DNA of 57,874 nucleotides from Geminocystis sp. NIES-3708 (GCF_001548095.1 NZ_AP014817.1:1-57874), one strand, 5' to 3'. Shown: positions 1 through 9,937, counted from the first letter of the stretch. Numbers and translations are program-made. Notes: generated by a model not told the origin, from the sequence alone.

Positions 1-37
1 GGCGGAAACATAGGGTTCGTGCAACCAAGTGCAACTT
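1..37 (+). repeat. Left terminal inverted repeat of transposon A
   Basis: The 37 bases match the reverse complement of 4129-4165 exactly and then diverge. The length and role fit Tn3-family terminal repeats (about 38 bp), which are bound by the transposase. Confidence 0.93.
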
Positions 38-97
38 CAAAAAACTTGGTTAAAATCGGTCATTTTTTAGCCCTAATTGATAAGTTATTTAAATCTA

Positions 98-129
98 ACT
101 TGCCCATTTTCACCTATTTATAGGCAAGT
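98..129. other. Putative tyrosine-recombinase core site of transposon A
   Basis: An imperfect dyad with outer arms ACTTGCC and GGCAAGT, 32 bp overall, lying between the terminal repeat and the recombinase start. The other transposons here have equivalent 33-bp dyads with ACWTTGCC arms in the same relative place. By analogy with the TnpI/IRS system of Tn4430, this is probably where the recombinase resolves cointegrates. The assignment rests on position and symmetry only. Confidence 0.6.
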
Positions 130-213
130 CATTTAAAATAGGTAGTATGAGGAGTTAATTTTCCGTCCCTGAATAGAGTCCAACCAAACATTATTTATGA
201 GCAAGTTTAAATT

Positions 214-798
214 ATGTCACCCTCAGCACCCCCTCTACCAATACCTAATAGTCAAAAACGCACTCGTGAATATCTTTTCCCACAAGAAGTATCTGCCATG
301 ATCCAAGCCGCAAAAAGAATTGGACGACATGGACTGCGAGATTCTACTCTTATTTTAATGGCTTATCGACACGGATTACGAGTGTCAGAGTTAATAAGTC
401 TGCAATGGGAGCAAATTGATTTTACTAATGCAACCATCCACATTAATCGGCTCAAACATGGTGTTAGCTCAATTCATCCTCTTAGAGGTATTGAATTAAG
501 AGCCTTACGGCAGCTACAACGTCAATATCCCCATTCATCATATTTATTTGTGTCCGAACATAAAACAGTTATAGCAGCAGCTACTGCTAGAGGAATTATT
601 GAACGTGCGGGAAAGGAAGCCAACTTACCTTTTAGTGTTCATCCTCATATGTTACGTCATAGCTGTGGTTTTTATTTAGCGAGTCAAGGTTATGATACCA
701 GAGTAATTCAGGCTTACTTAGGGCATAAAAACATTCAGCATACAGTTCGTTATACCGAAATCTCACCAAAACGTTTTCAGAGTTTCTGGATGGATTAA
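214..798 (+). CDS. Small tyrosine recombinase of transposon A
   Basis: This 194-residue protein consists almost only of the catalytic domain of tyrosine recombinases, like FimB/FimE-size enzymes. The first catalytic Arg is in the MAYRHGLRVSEL segment (about residue 55). The HPHMLRHSCG box (about residues 143-152) supplies His and Arg, LGHKN the second His, and VRYTE the nucleophilic Tyr (about residue 180). It probably acts on the dyad at 98-129 to resolve transposition cointegrates or plasmid dimers. It is divergent from the copies at 7496, 11594 and 44755. Start ATG at 214; the recombinase fold is clear, the role is inferred. Confidence 0.9.
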   Translation: MSPSAPPLPIPNSQKRTREYLFPQEVSAMIQAAKRIGRHGLRDSTLILMAYRHGLRVSELISLQWEQIDFTNATIHINRLKHGVSSIHPLRGIELRALRQLQRQYPHSSYLFVSEHKTVIAAATARGIIERAGKEANLPFSVHPHMLRHSCGFYLASQGYDTRVIQAYLGHKNIQHTVRYTEISPKRFQSFWMD

Positions 799-954
799 AA
801 CAGATTAGTGATAATAATTTAGACTTCTCCAGAAAAGATTTTGGCGTTGTCTGGTAGTAAGGGTTTCAACCCTCCTAAATTGTCAATTATTGGAGATGTC
901 TATTGATTCAAATGATAAATACAAAAAATGAGTTGATGAGGGCATTATAAACGC

Positions 955-3573
955 CTAAGAAAGTAATACTATACGTTCATTAAGATCTAACTTAAACGTA
1001 CCATAGGGATTAACATGACTAAAAATCAAAGGGGTAATTGCCCGTAAATCACCTTGATGAAGCCTTGAATGCCAATGAGATTGAGCTAAAACCTGTTGAA
1101 TCATTAAAGTATTAACATAGACTAAACAAATTTGTAATAAATGTAGAGACAATACTGATAACTCTTGACTTTCCAAGCGATTAGAGGCAAATTCACCACC
1201 TTTACCGTAGAAGATAAAATCATTAACACCATTCCATCTTTCCACCACATTCAAACCTTCATTAATTTCCCTTCTAATAGCTTCTGAATTCAAATATTCA
1301 CTCAGGAAAATGGTTTTCACTGCCCTACCTAACTCCAACAAAGCCAAATAAGTAGGATGTTTCAAGGCTGAGCGATTAAATCGTTTTAAAATAGCTTCAG
1401 TTTCTGCTGTACCTAATCTTAAGGCTGTAGCATATTTTACCATCTGGTCATATTGTTGGCGAATTAAATCCCAATTAATTGGGCGAGTCAGAATCGGTTG
1501 TAAATGAGAATAGCTATTACTTTGACCAACATCAGGAAGATATAACCTTTGTACCTTAATCCTCTTGAGTCGAGGCATTAACTGAAATCCTAGTAAATGA
1601 CTAAAAGCAAACGCTACTTCACTTTGTCCATGACTATCAACATAGTTTTTCTTGACATCCATATCAGTACAATGACGTAAAACCCCTTCAATCATGGCTG
1701 CCACTTCCGATGAAGATACGGTTTTTAACTGAGAATAAATGCAAGTAGATTTCTTTTCCACGTGCCAATAAATCATAACCCCACGTCCACCATAACGCAG
1801 ATGATATTGACTCATTAAGTTTTGCTCCCATGAACCGAAATGCTTACTATCACTCGCACAAGTGGTAGTTCCTTCTCCCCAGATTTCAGGATTACGAATC
1901 TCAAAAATAGCATTAACCACCGAGGCTATAGCACTTCTAAGTTGGTCTTTTTGAATGTAGCGACGGCGTACATAAAGTAAATCATGATAATTTTCGCCAT
2001 TTATACCCGTATTAATGCGTTTTAAACCAGTATTCGTTCCCATGCCATAAATACAGAGCAATAATCGTTTTTGCAAACTTTCTCTCTCAATAATCTCTCT
2101 TGTTCCCATACTCTTAAAGTTTTGGGTAAAATTAACTCGTAAGTCAGTTTCTTTGAGAATGTCTAGTAAACTGGTATTGTGCCATTGGTTATTGATTTCT
2201 CCTTTAATATGTTGTAGGTTAGGAGGTTCATCGACTGGTTCAAAGGGACTAACTCTAATTAAGCCATTTTTATCACCGATAATTTTAACGCCTGTATTGT
2301 TAGGCATATCTTGGTTAAGTTTTTCTAATCCAAATCTCATTTGCTGTTGTAGTCCAGTAATAAAGGATTCAACATTTTCAGGAAGTTTTAATGCTTGATA
2401 GTATAAGATACGATTGTGTTCAAAATCCGTGGGTAAATCTTCATCGGGGTTACGGTAACGATCTGCTTCTACTACCCAAATTTCTTTACAGGTTAGTCTT
2501 TCTTTAAGGGCTTGTAGAACAATAATTTCATAGTTAATGCGGTTAATCCTTTCTTTGCCGTCATCGGTTTTTTCAATAATAATATCTTTCCAACCTACTT
2601 TTAATACACCTTCAATGGGTATTTTTTCTTCCAAATCGTAATATTTAGTTTTACTATCAGTGTATTTTTTAAGCAGTTCTAAGGCTAAAATTATGGGGCG
2701 GTGGATGTCATTATTAGAGCGAAATTCCAGCACTTCTAATAATTGGGGTATCATCCGACGATAATGGGTAGCAAAGGAACTACGCATAACAGTATGAACT
2801 TTTTGGCGATATGCTGTATTGGTGGATTTATATTCTTTGACGAGGTTTAAGAGAGTTTCTTGACTGACAACGGGATAAACTACGGTTTGAATGACTCCTT
2901 CTGGATTAGCTAGGGCTACTTCGGCAATACGAAAAAGGATATTAGTTTTTCCATTTACCAGTTTAAAGTCTTCAATCAGTTCTTTTTGGATGCGTTTTTC
3001 AGCTCTCGTGCCAATGCGTTTAATAATTGAGATGAGAATTTCAATAAGATTATCGGTAATTTCTTGACTACGTTGATGACAAAAAGCACTCATTAATGTG
3101 TAGCGTATTGGTTCAGAATGTTGTCGTAAGTCATAGGGAGATTCTGTGGCGGCTCTTTGACGGTATTTTTGAATGATTTTGGCGGATATTCCTTGAAATA
3201 AATCTGTGGATAATCCTACGGCTCGAATTCGTTTTAGTTTTTCAATTTCTGTGAGAAAGGTATCTAAGCCCACTGGACCTGGATCTGTTTTAATAAATGC
3301 AAAGTCGGAGGTTTTTAGTTTTGGCGAAGATGTTGATTCATCTTCATTATTGTCATCGGTTTTGAGAAGAATATCAATTTGCTCTTTGATTATCGTGGTT
3401 AATTTTGATGTTACCTGATTACAGCATTGACTTTCCGATACTGATAAAGCATGACGAATTAAGCGTTCAATTTGTTTTTCTGTAGGTGATTCAAGTAGTA
3501 ATTCACGAAACTTTTTATAAACAATTTCTTTAATAGACTCAAATTTTTGCTCGCCCTTGAATAATTTCCGCAA
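955..3573 (-). CDS. tnpA: Tn3-family transposase, main part (separated by a frameshift)
   Basis: These 872 residues contain the body and catalytic core of a Tn3 transposase. Acidic catalytic residues are visible in [14 protein letters not shown], in [12 protein letters not shown] and in FLSEYLN near the C-terminus, matching the DDE arrangement of the family. The amino-terminal part (about 120 residues) is encoded by the overlapping frame 3539-3913. The two together make about 995 residues, the usual full length. This frame opens with a TTG codon and no convincing ribosome site, so it is probably not translated alone. Removing one A from the A5 run on the coding strand near 3545 would join the frames. 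It may be a decayed gene, a +1 slippage product or a sequence error. Confidence 0.88.
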   Translation of the reverse strand: MRKLFKGEQKFESIKEIVYKKFRELLLESPTEKQIERLIRHALSVSESQCCNQVTSKLTTIIKEQIDILLKTDDNNEDESTSSPKLKTSDFAFIKTDPGPVGLDTFLTEIEKLKRIRAVGLSTDLFQGISAKIIQKYRQRAATESPYDLRQHSEPIRYTLMSAFCHQRSQEITDNLIEILISIIKRIGTRAEKRIQKELIEDFKLVNGKTNILFRIAEVALANPEGVIQTVVYPVVSQETLLNLVKEYKSTNTAYRQKVHTVMRSSFATHYRRMIPQLLEVLEFRSNNDIHRPIILALELLKKYTDSKTKYYDLEEKIPIEGVLKVGWKDIIIEKTDDGKERINRINYEIIVLQALKERLTCKEIWVVEADRYRNPDEDLPTDFEHNRILYYQALKLPENVESFITGLQQQMRFGLEKLNQDMPNNTGVKIIGDKNGLIRVSPFEPVDEPPNLQHIKGEINNQWHNTSLLDILKETDLRVNFTQNFKSMGTREIIERESLQKRLLLCIYGMGTNTGLKRINTGINGENYHDLLYVRRRYIQKDQLRSAIASVVNAIFEIRNPEIWGEGTTTCASDSKHFGSWEQNLMSQYHLRYGGRGVMIYWHVEKKSTCIYSQLKTVSSSEVAAMIEGVLRHCTDMDVKKNYVDSHGQSEVAFAFSHLLGFQLMPRLKRIKVQRLYLPDVGQSNSYSHLQPILTRPINWDLIRQQYDQMVKYATALRLGTAETEAILKRFNRSALKHPTYLALLELGRAVKTIFLSEYLNSEAIRREINEGLNVVERWNGVNDFIFYGKGGEFASNRLESQELSVLSLHLLQICLVYVNTLMIQQVLAQSHWHSRLHQGDLRAITPLIFSHVNPYGTFKLDLNERIVLLS

Positions 3574-3913
3574 TCAGCCAATCACTTATAGTAGAACAAT
3601 CTTCAAGGGTAGCAATTTTAAAGTTGAATAAAATACGAATTTCAACTCTATAAGCTTTAGCAGAACGCCCTTGCCAATTATAATCGAAATAAGTTTTGGG
3701 GGAAATATTTAACTGATTAGAAATGTAAGCGATGACCTGCTCTGGTATTTCGGAGGGATAATCGGGAAAATGAGCCATTAATTGGAAATATTTGAGAAAA
3801 ACAACAAATCCGATTTTATTTGCTTCTCGTTTTTGGTTAACCAGTTCTAATTCGGAAGGAATTAAAGTCCAATTTTCAATTAACTCTTCTGTTTTCCAGT
3901 TTTTCTTAAGCAT
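3539..3913 (-). CDS. tnpA: Tn3-family transposase, amino-terminal part (DUF4158-like)
   Basis: 124 residues beginning [18 protein letters not shown], matching the amino-terminal DNA-binding region (DUF4158) of Tn3 transposases. It ends at a TGA just after an A5T3 run on the coding strand, where the next reading frame (+1) carries the rest of the transposase. The two frames overlap by 35 bases. Without a frame change only this fragment would be made, and it lacks the catalytic centre. ATG start at 3913. Confidence 0.85.
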   Translation of the reverse strand: MLKKNWKTEELIENWTLIPSELELVNQKREANKIGFVVFLKYFQLMAHFPDYPSEIPEQVIAYISNQLNISPKTYFDYNWQGRSAKAYRVEIRILFNFKIATLEDCSTISDWLIAEIIQGRAKI

Positions 3914-4128
3914 TCATTCTTTTGTAACTAAGCAATCAATAAGAATAGTAGAAAAAGGGATCATGTTTCTTTTTCTATCAATTTTTGTTAATTGCATAGT
4001 ACGTCTTATTTGTCAAATGTACTTTTATATTTATATATGTAAAACTTATTAATAAGTCATAATACTCTATGAAATAAAAAATGAAGATAAAATGGCTGAA
4101 ATACCTCCATTTCAATAGCTAAAGTTGT

Positions 4129-4165
4129 AAGTTGCACTTGGTTGCACGAACCCTATGTTTCCGCC
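4129..4165 (-). repeat. Right terminal inverted repeat of transposon A
   Basis: Exact 37-bp inverted match to bases 1-37, followed directly by AAGAA, the right copy of the inferred target duplication. Confidence 0.93.
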
Positions 4166-4360
4166 AAGAAATAAAAATCACATACTTTGCCGAGTTGGTT
4201 TCATTTTCGGCAATGTTTATTATTTTACATATGTATTTACAATACTTCGATGGCATGGTTTTTCACTTTACAAACTTCTATTTTAGGCAAAGATTTTTTT
4301 GTAAATATTATGTTTTTAAACTGAGGGGGCGACAGAACATTCAGAATGCAGATTGGATAG
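4166..4360. mobile_element. Remnant left end of an older Tn3-like element
   Basis: This 195-bp stretch between transposons A and B1 has no gene. Joined to the end of the window it reads terminal repeat (57789), then about 100 bp, then a 33-bp core recombination site (4184). In transposon A the same spacing is 97 bp. The junction sequences also align with transposon A (AATTGATAAG shared). It is therefore the broken end of an element related to A, split by A and truncated on the right by B1. Confidence 0.7.
4184..4216. other. Orphan tyrosine-recombinase core site
   Basis: A 33-bp dyad, ACTTTGCCGA, 13-bp spacer, TCGGCAATGT. It is nearly the same as the sites at 8152 and 11523, with a spacer of similar sequence. 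No recombinase gene remains beside it. Confidence 0.6.
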
Positions 4361-4456
4361 GGGGGGAAGCCGAGATACGCGCGAAATCGGACACCAATGT
4401 CAATAAACCATGACATTTACAGTTGAAACGCTGATTCTGCTTACGGTTCAGTAAAT

Positions 4457-6085
4457 CTATTTTTGTAACAAAGAGCCAATTTGAAATTGCTCTAAGGAAG
4501 GAAGTACTTCAGCAAGATTAAGAAGATAATCACCAAATCTTTTCACATGACTGGTTAAATAAGGACTTAGACAAGCTACATCTTTTTTATCGATTAAATA
4601 ACCTTCTTTTTGTAATTGCTGTAAAATATTAGTTAACTCGACAACATTATGAAAAATAACAGCATTAGAAACTAAATCATTGTATTTAATTCTTTTTTCC
4701 ATTTCTTCTCTATCATTGGTGGCAATAATCTTATCTCCACCAAAAAATAACCATTTAGAAAAGCCATTATAAGCCTCAACTTTATTTGTCGCCGCCGTAA
4801 TTTGTTGCTTTAATTCTAAATCAGAAATATATTCGAGTAAAAAGATAGTTCTAATCACTCTTCCTAACTCCCTAAAGGCTTTATATAATCGATTTTTTCT
4901 ACTATAATTACTTAACTTTCTTAATAAACTAACACTGGATATTTTGCCCGTATAAATAGATAAAACTACTTGCATTAAATCTTGCCAATGAGTCTCAATT
5001 AACTGCCAATTAATTGTATCTGTAAATAATGAATCTATATGTTGATAAACGGTATTTTTATCATAACGATAAAAGACTAAATCTTTCCAATTTCTAATGC
5101 GAGGCATTAACTTAATACCCAATAAGTACGATAGAGCAAAAACAGGAGTACTTTGTCCTTGAGTATCACTATGAATTGTATCAGGTTTAATGTTAGATTT
5201 ATTTTCAAATAAACCCTCAATAATATATACTGCTTCCCATGTTCCACAAGGAATAAAATGACTAAATAAGGCAATATATTTATCCGCTACATGATGATAA
5301 GCAATGCCACCATAACCACCATATCTGATATGATATTCTGAGAGTAAATTTTGTTCTCTTACATCATATTTAGTACCATCAGCCGCCGCCACATTTCCGT
5401 TACCCCAAACTTTGGGTAAATCTAATACATTATAACGATTAATAATGTCATTTATTGCCTTATTTAAACTATCAGTATTTATATGACGGCGATTAATAAA
5501 AGAGATTAATTTTGAGGAAATAATCTCTCTCATGTGTTTTTCTGCTTGAGACGGACCTAAATTACAACCATAAGTAAAAGTAGTTAATAAATAACGTTCA
5601 GTAGGATTATCAATTTTAGGATCACTACCACTCAGAGGTGCAAAATGTCTGGTAAAATTAGTCCAATAATTTACATTTTTAAGAATATCTATTAAGTTAT
5701 AATTAGGCATTCTTTCTTCTATGATAACTTCAAGATTTTTGAGAGTAGAACTAACTTCATTTTTCGTAACTTTCTTTAAAATGGGTTCTCCTTCATCATT
5801 AATAATTAAACTCGAATTATTAGGATAGTTTAAATCAACTTTTTCAGCTGTTTGAATTAAGAAACTTTTTAAATTATTAACAAAAATTTGAGCCGTTTTT
5901 GGTAAACCTAAATTTTCACAATAATTATCTACAATAACTTCACATTCATCCCAACTTAATAATTGTGTTCGCCAATCGGCATATTCAGAACTTCCTTTGA
6001 GACAAATATCTCCTGATTTTAATTCAAAAGCTAGATAAGAAAAAATACAAGTCTCAAAGTGACGGCGAAAAATTTTTATGCCCAT
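4457..6085 (-). CDS. tnpA: Tn3 transposase catalytic half (transposon B, copy 1)
   Basis: 542 residues carrying the DDE core: [28 protein letters not shown] and [10 protein letters not shown] hold the acidic residues. It aligns end to end with the carboxy half of the intact 993-residue transposase at 41644-44625. The coding frame is open upstream of the first ATG to about 6170, where it meets the amino-terminal frame, so the ATG at 6085 is probably not a real start. One extra A in an A4 run on the coding strand near 6184 separates the halves. Confidence 0.87.
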   Translation of the reverse strand: MGIKIFRRHFETCIFSYLAFELKSGDICLKGSSEYADWRTQLLSWDECEVIVDNYCENLGLPKTAQIFVNNLKSFLIQTAEKVDLNYPNNSSLIINDEGEPILKKVTKNEVSSTLKNLEVIIEERMPNYNLIDILKNVNYWTNFTRHFAPLSGSDPKIDNPTERYLLTTFTYGCNLGPSQAEKHMREIISSKLISFINRRHINTDSLNKAINDIINRYNVLDLPKVWGNGNVAAADGTKYDVREQNLLSEYHIRYGGYGGIAYHHVADKYIALFSHFIPCGTWEAVYIIEGLFENKSNIKPDTIHSDTQGQSTPVFALSYLLGIKLMPRIRNWKDLVFYRYDKNTVYQHIDSLFTDTINWQLIETHWQDLMQVVLSIYTGKISSVSLLRKLSNYSRKNRLYKAFRELGRVIRTIFLLEYISDLELKQQITAATNKVEAYNGFSKWLFFGGDKIIATNDREEMEKRIKYNDLVSNAVIFHNVVELTNILQQLQKEGYLIDKKDVACLSPYLTSHVKRFGDYLLNLAEVLPSLEQFQIGSLLQK

Positions 6086-6167
6086 TTCATTCTGATAAAT
6101 TACTAACTTTTGCCACTGTTGAGAAGCAAAAGAAAGATCTACTTCACTCGATAAATATTCTCCTTTT

Positions 6168-7439
6168 TTATGTTGATTTTAAAGATAAAAAATTTACGGC
6201 ATCTATCAATCTCTTATCAGTACTGGTAGATTCTAATTGTAAAATATTAAGTAACCTAAAAAATGCACTGCGATGACTTTTATAAAAACGCCAAATAAAA
6301 GGCAAATAATTATTCCCTTTATAAGCACTTATAGCTTGGTATTCTTCTAATAATTGTTCATATCCACCATAAGTTTTGAGTAAAGAATATATTTGATTAA
6401 AGAGTGTATCATTATGATTTTCTTGCTTATCTTTTTCCAACCCAAATAACATCAATATTTCCCCAAAAGCTGAAATCAACTTTTCCATTATTTCTTGTTG
6501 TCTTTCTTTTTGTTTTTGTAGTTCTAACTCAGCTAAGTTCTGAATTTTTTTCATTCTTTTTAAGAACATTTCTCCCAAATCATCCCAAGTTTTTTCTTGT
6601 TTTCGATGAATTAAACATATTAAAAGTGTCAATCTTTTTAGTTCATTAATATCTTTTAATTCTGAAGCATCTAAAGAATTTGCTACACTGGCAAAATAAC
6701 TAATTAATGATTTGTTTATTTCTGATAAAAACTGTTCTACATTACCAAAAGTATTTAACCATTTTTGATGTAATAATAAATCATTTAGATGATTTCTTGT
6801 GGCTTTTTTGGTGACTTTTTTTAGCTGATTATAAGGACTTCTTTGTTCGACTGGGTGAATTAGTAGTAAACTGTTTAAGGTTTCTCTATATTCAGGAGAT
6901 AATTGATTATTCACTTGTTCATAAATTAGAGCATGAACTAATGTTCGGATTCGGGCTATTTGTCGCTCTAAGAAGGAAAAAGAGGGTAATTCATATCTTT
7001 CTTTGACTAATTCTTCAATGGCTACATTAATTAAGTCCGCAGGATTTCCCATTAAATAAGCCTTTTCTTTTACCTTTATTTCTAAATATTCTTGGGCTTT
7101 GTTGTCAAATTTTTTGACTTTTATTTTCTCTCTAATTAAATGTTGATGGCGATGATAAGTTCTCGGATTTATATAACCAATTGTTAGTTCTTCAGATAAA
7201 CACAATATTTTTTTTATATGATTTATTATTGATAAGGGAATCTGTTCAAGTTTGGGGAAATATCCTAATCTTTGAAAACTTTTTAGTGCAACTAATAAAT
7301 TCAAATAATTATTATCATTTCTTGTATATTCAGTAGCGAAAAGTTTATCTTCTGTGGTTGGCGTATAAATATTTTTTAGCTCATTTGGAGTATAATAACG
7401 TTTGAAGCGAGGATAAGCAGTTCTTTCAATTGAGGTCAC
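6168..7439 (-). CDS. tnpA: Tn3 transposase amino-terminal half (transposon B, copy 1)
   Basis: Amino half of the transposase, matching residues 1 to about 425 of the intact homologue at 44625. The open frame runs up to 7508, but the homologue begins [11 protein letters not shown], so I chose the GTG at 7439 that begins [12 protein letters not shown]. The frame stops at TAA six codons after the alignment breaks, at the A4 run. The catalytic residues are all in the next frame. Confidence 0.82.
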   Translation of the reverse strand: MTSIERTAYPRFKRYYTPNELKNIYTPTTEDKLFATEYTRNDNNYLNLLVALKSFQRLGYFPKLEQIPLSIINHIKKILCLSEELTIGYINPRTYHRHQHLIREKIKVKKFDNKAQEYLEIKVKEKAYLMGNPADLINVAIEELVKERYELPSFSFLERQIARIRTLVHALIYEQVNNQLSPEYRETLNSLLLIHPVEQRSPYNQLKKVTKKATRNHLNDLLLHQKWLNTFGNVEQFLSEINKSLISYFASVANSLDASELKDINELKRLTLLICLIHRKQEKTWDDLGEMFLKRMKKIQNLAELELQKQKERQQEIMEKLISAFGEILMLFGLEKDKQENHNDTLFNQIYSLLKTYGGYEQLLEEYQAISAYKGNNYLPFIWRFYKSHRSAFFRLLNILQLESTSTDKRLIDAVNFLSLKST

Positions 7440-7495
7440 TTTTTTTTGTTTAATTATTAATTGCAAAACTCCAATATTATAAACATGACTTGTCA

Positions 7496-8113
7496 CTAAT
7501 CTTGCCAAAAAGATTCAAATCTCTGGGGAGATATATCTGTATAACGAACGGTGTAATGAATATTTTTATGCCCTAGATAAGCCTGAATTGCTCTGGTATC
7601 ATGTCCTTGAGATGCCAAATAATAACCACAAGCATGACGTAATTGGTGTGGATGTACTGGAAAGGGGATAGATGCTAATTTCCCAGCCCTCGCAATAATA
7701 TGACGAATAGTACGGGTAGTTAAGGGTGCGTGACGCTCAGAAACAAAGACATAACTGCTTTCTGGATACTTGCGTTTAAGTTCATGTAAAGCTCTTAGTT
7801 CTGGAGAACGTAATGGATGTATCGTATCATGTCCATGTTTTACTCGATGTATGTCAATATGCCCTCCTTTTGAATCTATATAATCCCATCTTAATGCTAC
7901 CAATTCGGCTGTCCTTAGTCCATGACGAAACATCTCAAGAATAATCGTTGAATCTCTGACTCCATGCCTTCCTACTTTTCGTGCTACTTTGATCATGGCG
8001 TTAATTTCATCAAGACGTAAATATTCCCTTTCACCGTCTGATTTTTTCTTCACTGGAGGTGGTGAAAAATGATACTTTGCTGAAAACAGAAGTGGAGTGG
8101 TTAAATTTAACAT
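7496..8113 (-). CDS. Small tyrosine recombinase (transposon B, copy 1)
   Basis: 205 residues, catalytic domain only. Catalytic positions are visible: Arg in MFRHGLRTAEL, His/Arg in HPHQLRHACG, His in LGHKNI, Tyr in VRYTDIS. The protein is identical to the copy at 11594-12211 and similar to the one at 44755. It ends just upstream of the transposase gene, with which it is co-directional. A 33-bp dyad (8152-8184) lies directly upstream of its start and is its likely target. Confidence 0.9.
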   Translation of the reverse strand: MLNLTTPLLFSAKYHFSPPPVKKKSDGEREYLRLDEINAMIKVARKVGRHGVRDSTIILEMFRHGLRTAELVALRWDYIDSKGGHIDIHRVKHGHDTIHPLRSPELRALHELKRKYPESSYVFVSERHAPLTTRTIRHIIARAGKLASIPFPVHPHQLRHACGYYLASQGHDTRAIQAYLGHKNIHYTVRYTDISPQRFESFWQD

Positions 8114-8151
8114 CTCTCTAACCCTTTAAAAATTATACTACTTTCTATTGT

Positions 8152-8184
8152 ACTTTGCCGAAAATATGATTAACTCGGCAATGT
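8152..8184. other. Putative core recombination site (transposon B, copy 1)
   Basis: Dyad ACTTTGCCGA, 13-bp spacer, TCGGCAATGT, the mirror image of 11523-11555. The pair is in inverted orientation, so recombination between them would invert about 3.3 kb rather than delete it. Confidence 0.62.
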
Positions 8185-8407
8185 TTTTTCCGTCTATAGT
8201 TTATTTAGTTATCTAAACGTTCTTATTGAAGTATTCTGTTGATTAAATCAGTTATGTAGTATTTAGTTTTGTTAAAATAGATTTTTGGAAACCTAACGGG
8301 AATAAGCGTTTCAACTATAAATGTCATGGTTTCTTGATATTGGTGTCCGATTTCGCACGTATCTCGGCTCTACGCCAATATATACTCTCTCAAGGAGATA
8401 AATTAGT

Positions 8408-9037
8408 TCACTCTAAAAGACCATTATCGATGTCTTCTTGAATGCTGATACCAATTTGTAATGCTTGGTTAAAAAGAGCCGCATACTCGCTAGATTGTTC
8501 GCTTATTTGTAAACTTTGAATAGAGGTAATATCTACAGAAAAACTATCAGCTTCAAATCCTGGATTTTCTCTAAGAATCCTATTGGTTTTTAGTGCTTTG
8601 ACCAAATTTTCTCTAGTTATCTTTAATGCTTTTAAGACATTCTTTCTGTCGTTCAAATCTACTTGATTTCCTACAGATTTCAATTGATCCATCACATTAA
8701 TTTTGTAAACAATTTTATTATGATTTTTCACATCAATTAAGAGATTAGTCAAGCTATTTTTTGCTTTTTTTCTAATGAAATCTGTAAGTTTTAGAGATTG
8801 AACTATGCTTAAAATTATTTTAAATATAGACTCTAAGATAGTCGATATTTTTCTATCTCCAAATGCTTGGATAGAAGCATTTAATTCTCTAGGTCTTTCG
8901 GCAACAGAAGTTTCTATTAAAACAACTAAAATGGTAAAATATATAATCAAAGAAAAACGAAATGAATCAAAGCCTGTTAGATGTCTTAGTTCACCTTTGG
9001 TTATTACAAGTTCTTGCAAATCGGATTCCATACTCAT
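8408..9037 (-). CDS. Hypothetical protein with one membrane segment
   Basis: 209 residues with no family I recognise. One hydrophobic stretch (about residues 27-42, FRFSLIIYFTILVVLI) could span the membrane; the rest is charged and helical with amphipathic segments. It lies in the 2.95-kb segment flanked by the inverted B transposons and ends 32 bp from copy 1, so it appears intact. An ATG at 9031 (second Met) is an equally good start. Confidence 0.6.
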   Translation of the reverse strand: MSMESDLQELVITKGELRHLTGFDSFRFSLIIYFTILVVLIETSVAERPRELNASIQAFGDRKISTILESIFKIILSIVQSLKLTDFIRKKAKNSLTNLLIDVKNHNKIVYKINVMDQLKSVGNQVDLNDRKNVLKALKITRENLVKALKTNRILRENPGFEADSFSVDITSIQSLQISEQSSEYAALFNQALQIGISIQEDIDNGLLE

Positions 9038-9113
9038 AATTTCTATCTAATAATTAAACCTTATAGTATTAAATAGCTATAATCGTATATTAAGGATTAC
9101 CATAAGGATAATA

Positions 9114-9181
9114 TTGATAATAAAACTTAATTGATAATAAAACTTAATTGATAATAAAACTTAATTGATAATAAAACTTAA
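9114..9181. repeat. Four tandem 17-bp repeats
   Basis: Unit TTGATAATAAAACTTAA repeated four times without a mismatch, in the gap between two minus-strand genes. The very AT-rich perfect array looks like a variable-number tandem repeat. Confidence 0.92.
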
Positions 9182-9193
9182 TTAAGAACACCC

Positions 9194-9718
9194 CTATCGA
9201 GATACGGGTTTAAAATTCTTGGCAAAATTAATCCATTTCTGCTCTTTTCCACCATTTAGATTAAGAGTAGGAATAGGAAGATTTTCAGTTCTAGGAGGAC
9301 CATAGTCTCCGCCTCCTTGATCAAAAGTTATTTTTGTATTTTGAGGTGTACCTAAGCCATAGGCACTAACAATATCCCTCGCTAAGTCACAGGTAATATA
9401 GAAAGTTCCCATATTGATATTACCGTTACCGGCATAATAATACCATTCTCTAGCCGCATTAGGAAACTGAAGACAATCTTGATAAGTAACTTCAAACATT
9501 TTGGCAATGTGAGCATCATAGATTCTTAACTTACCACCATAAGCAGAGCGTGTTGTTTGAGTATCGGGTACCGTCAATTCATAGATACCTTCGTAAGTGA
9601 AAATATTCATTGGTAATGACTTTCGGGCATTTTGTGCCTGTACACCGATAGATGTTAGTAACGCTGTTAAAAGTGTTAGGAGTAAAGACAATTTGAAAGT
9701 TTTTTGTGGTGTCATCAT
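9194..9718 (-). CDS. Predicted secreted protein of unknown function
   Basis: About 174 residues from the Met-Met at 9718 (the open frame extends to 9751). It begins with a clear signal peptide: basic start MMTPQKTFK, a Leu-rich core, then a VQA-Q cleavage site near residue 28. The mature part is rich in Gly, Tyr and Asn with two Cys residues (TYQDCLQF and YITCDLA) that could form a disulphide outside the cytoplasm. No known family is recognised. Confidence 0.65.
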   Translation of the reverse strand: MMTPQKTFKLSLLLTLLTALLTSIGVQAQNARKSLPMNIFTYEGIYELTVPDTQTTRSAYGGKLRIYDAHIAKMFEVTYQDCLQFPNAAREWYYYAGNGNINMGTFYITCDLARDIVSAYGLGTPQNTKITFDQGGGDYGPPRTENLPIPTLNLNGGKEQKWINFAKNFKPVSR

Positions 9719-9937
9719 AACTATTGTTCTTATCCAAATAATGGTCATCATTTTATATTACGACATACTTTATACTGCTAATACTCCTAAAGTTACAAAA
9801 GTATAAATTAATCCAGCCTATTGACTTTATGTAATTATATCAATGGTATTTTGGTTCATTAATGTAAAAATAAATAGCATTTATTCTAGGTTCTTTTAAT
9901 AACTAATAAGCTATAAAAGTCGAGTTATTAATAGTAA

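Larger units (their letters stand above)
1..4165. mobile_element. Tn3-family transposon A
   Basis: A complete element bounded by 37-bp perfect terminal inverted repeats beginning GGCGGAAACATAGGG. It carries a small tyrosine recombinase on the plus strand and a frameshifted Tn3 transposase on the minus strand. The five bases after it (AAGAA, 4166-4170) equal the last five bases of the window, which is the expected 5-bp Tn3 target duplication if the molecule is circular. The layout resembles Tn4430-like elements, which use a tyrosine recombinase (TnpI) rather than a serine resolvase. It inserted into the left end of an older related element whose terminal repeat (57789) and recombination site (4184) lie on either side. 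Confidence 0.9.
4361..8376. mobile_element. Tn3-family transposon B, copy 1
   Basis: A 4016-bp element with the same length and the same encoded proteins as the copy at 11331-15346, in inverted orientation. Its ends are long imperfect inverted repeats. The outer 14 bases differ (GGGGGGAAGCCGAG on the left against GGCGTAGAGCCGAG on the right), followed by a conserved GATACGYGCGAAATCGG block and continuing similarity for about 100 bp. The flanks are GATAG on the left and AATAT on the right, so there is no target duplication; AATAT is the reverse complement of the ATATT beside copy 2. It carries transposase in two frames and a tyrosine recombinase, all on the minus strand. Confidence 0.9.

Noticed and set aside
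868-879. GGGTTTCAACCC as a CRISPR repeat piece
   Set aside because: A single short palindrome with no second copy nearby.
2153-2398. Open frame opposite the transposase gene
   Set aside because: It lies wholly inside the conserved transposase on the other strand and has no domain; the same holds for 3206, 6404, 13058, 31211, 34385, 38667 and 39150.
4132-4413. 93-residue frame across the A/B1 junction
   Set aside because: It runs through two terminal repeats and the remnant between them; no protein-like composition.
9114-9181. Iterons of a replication origin
   Set aside because: Four perfect 17-bp units lie 6.8 kb from rep in a gene-end gap inside the transposon-flanked segment; better described as a simple tandem repeat.
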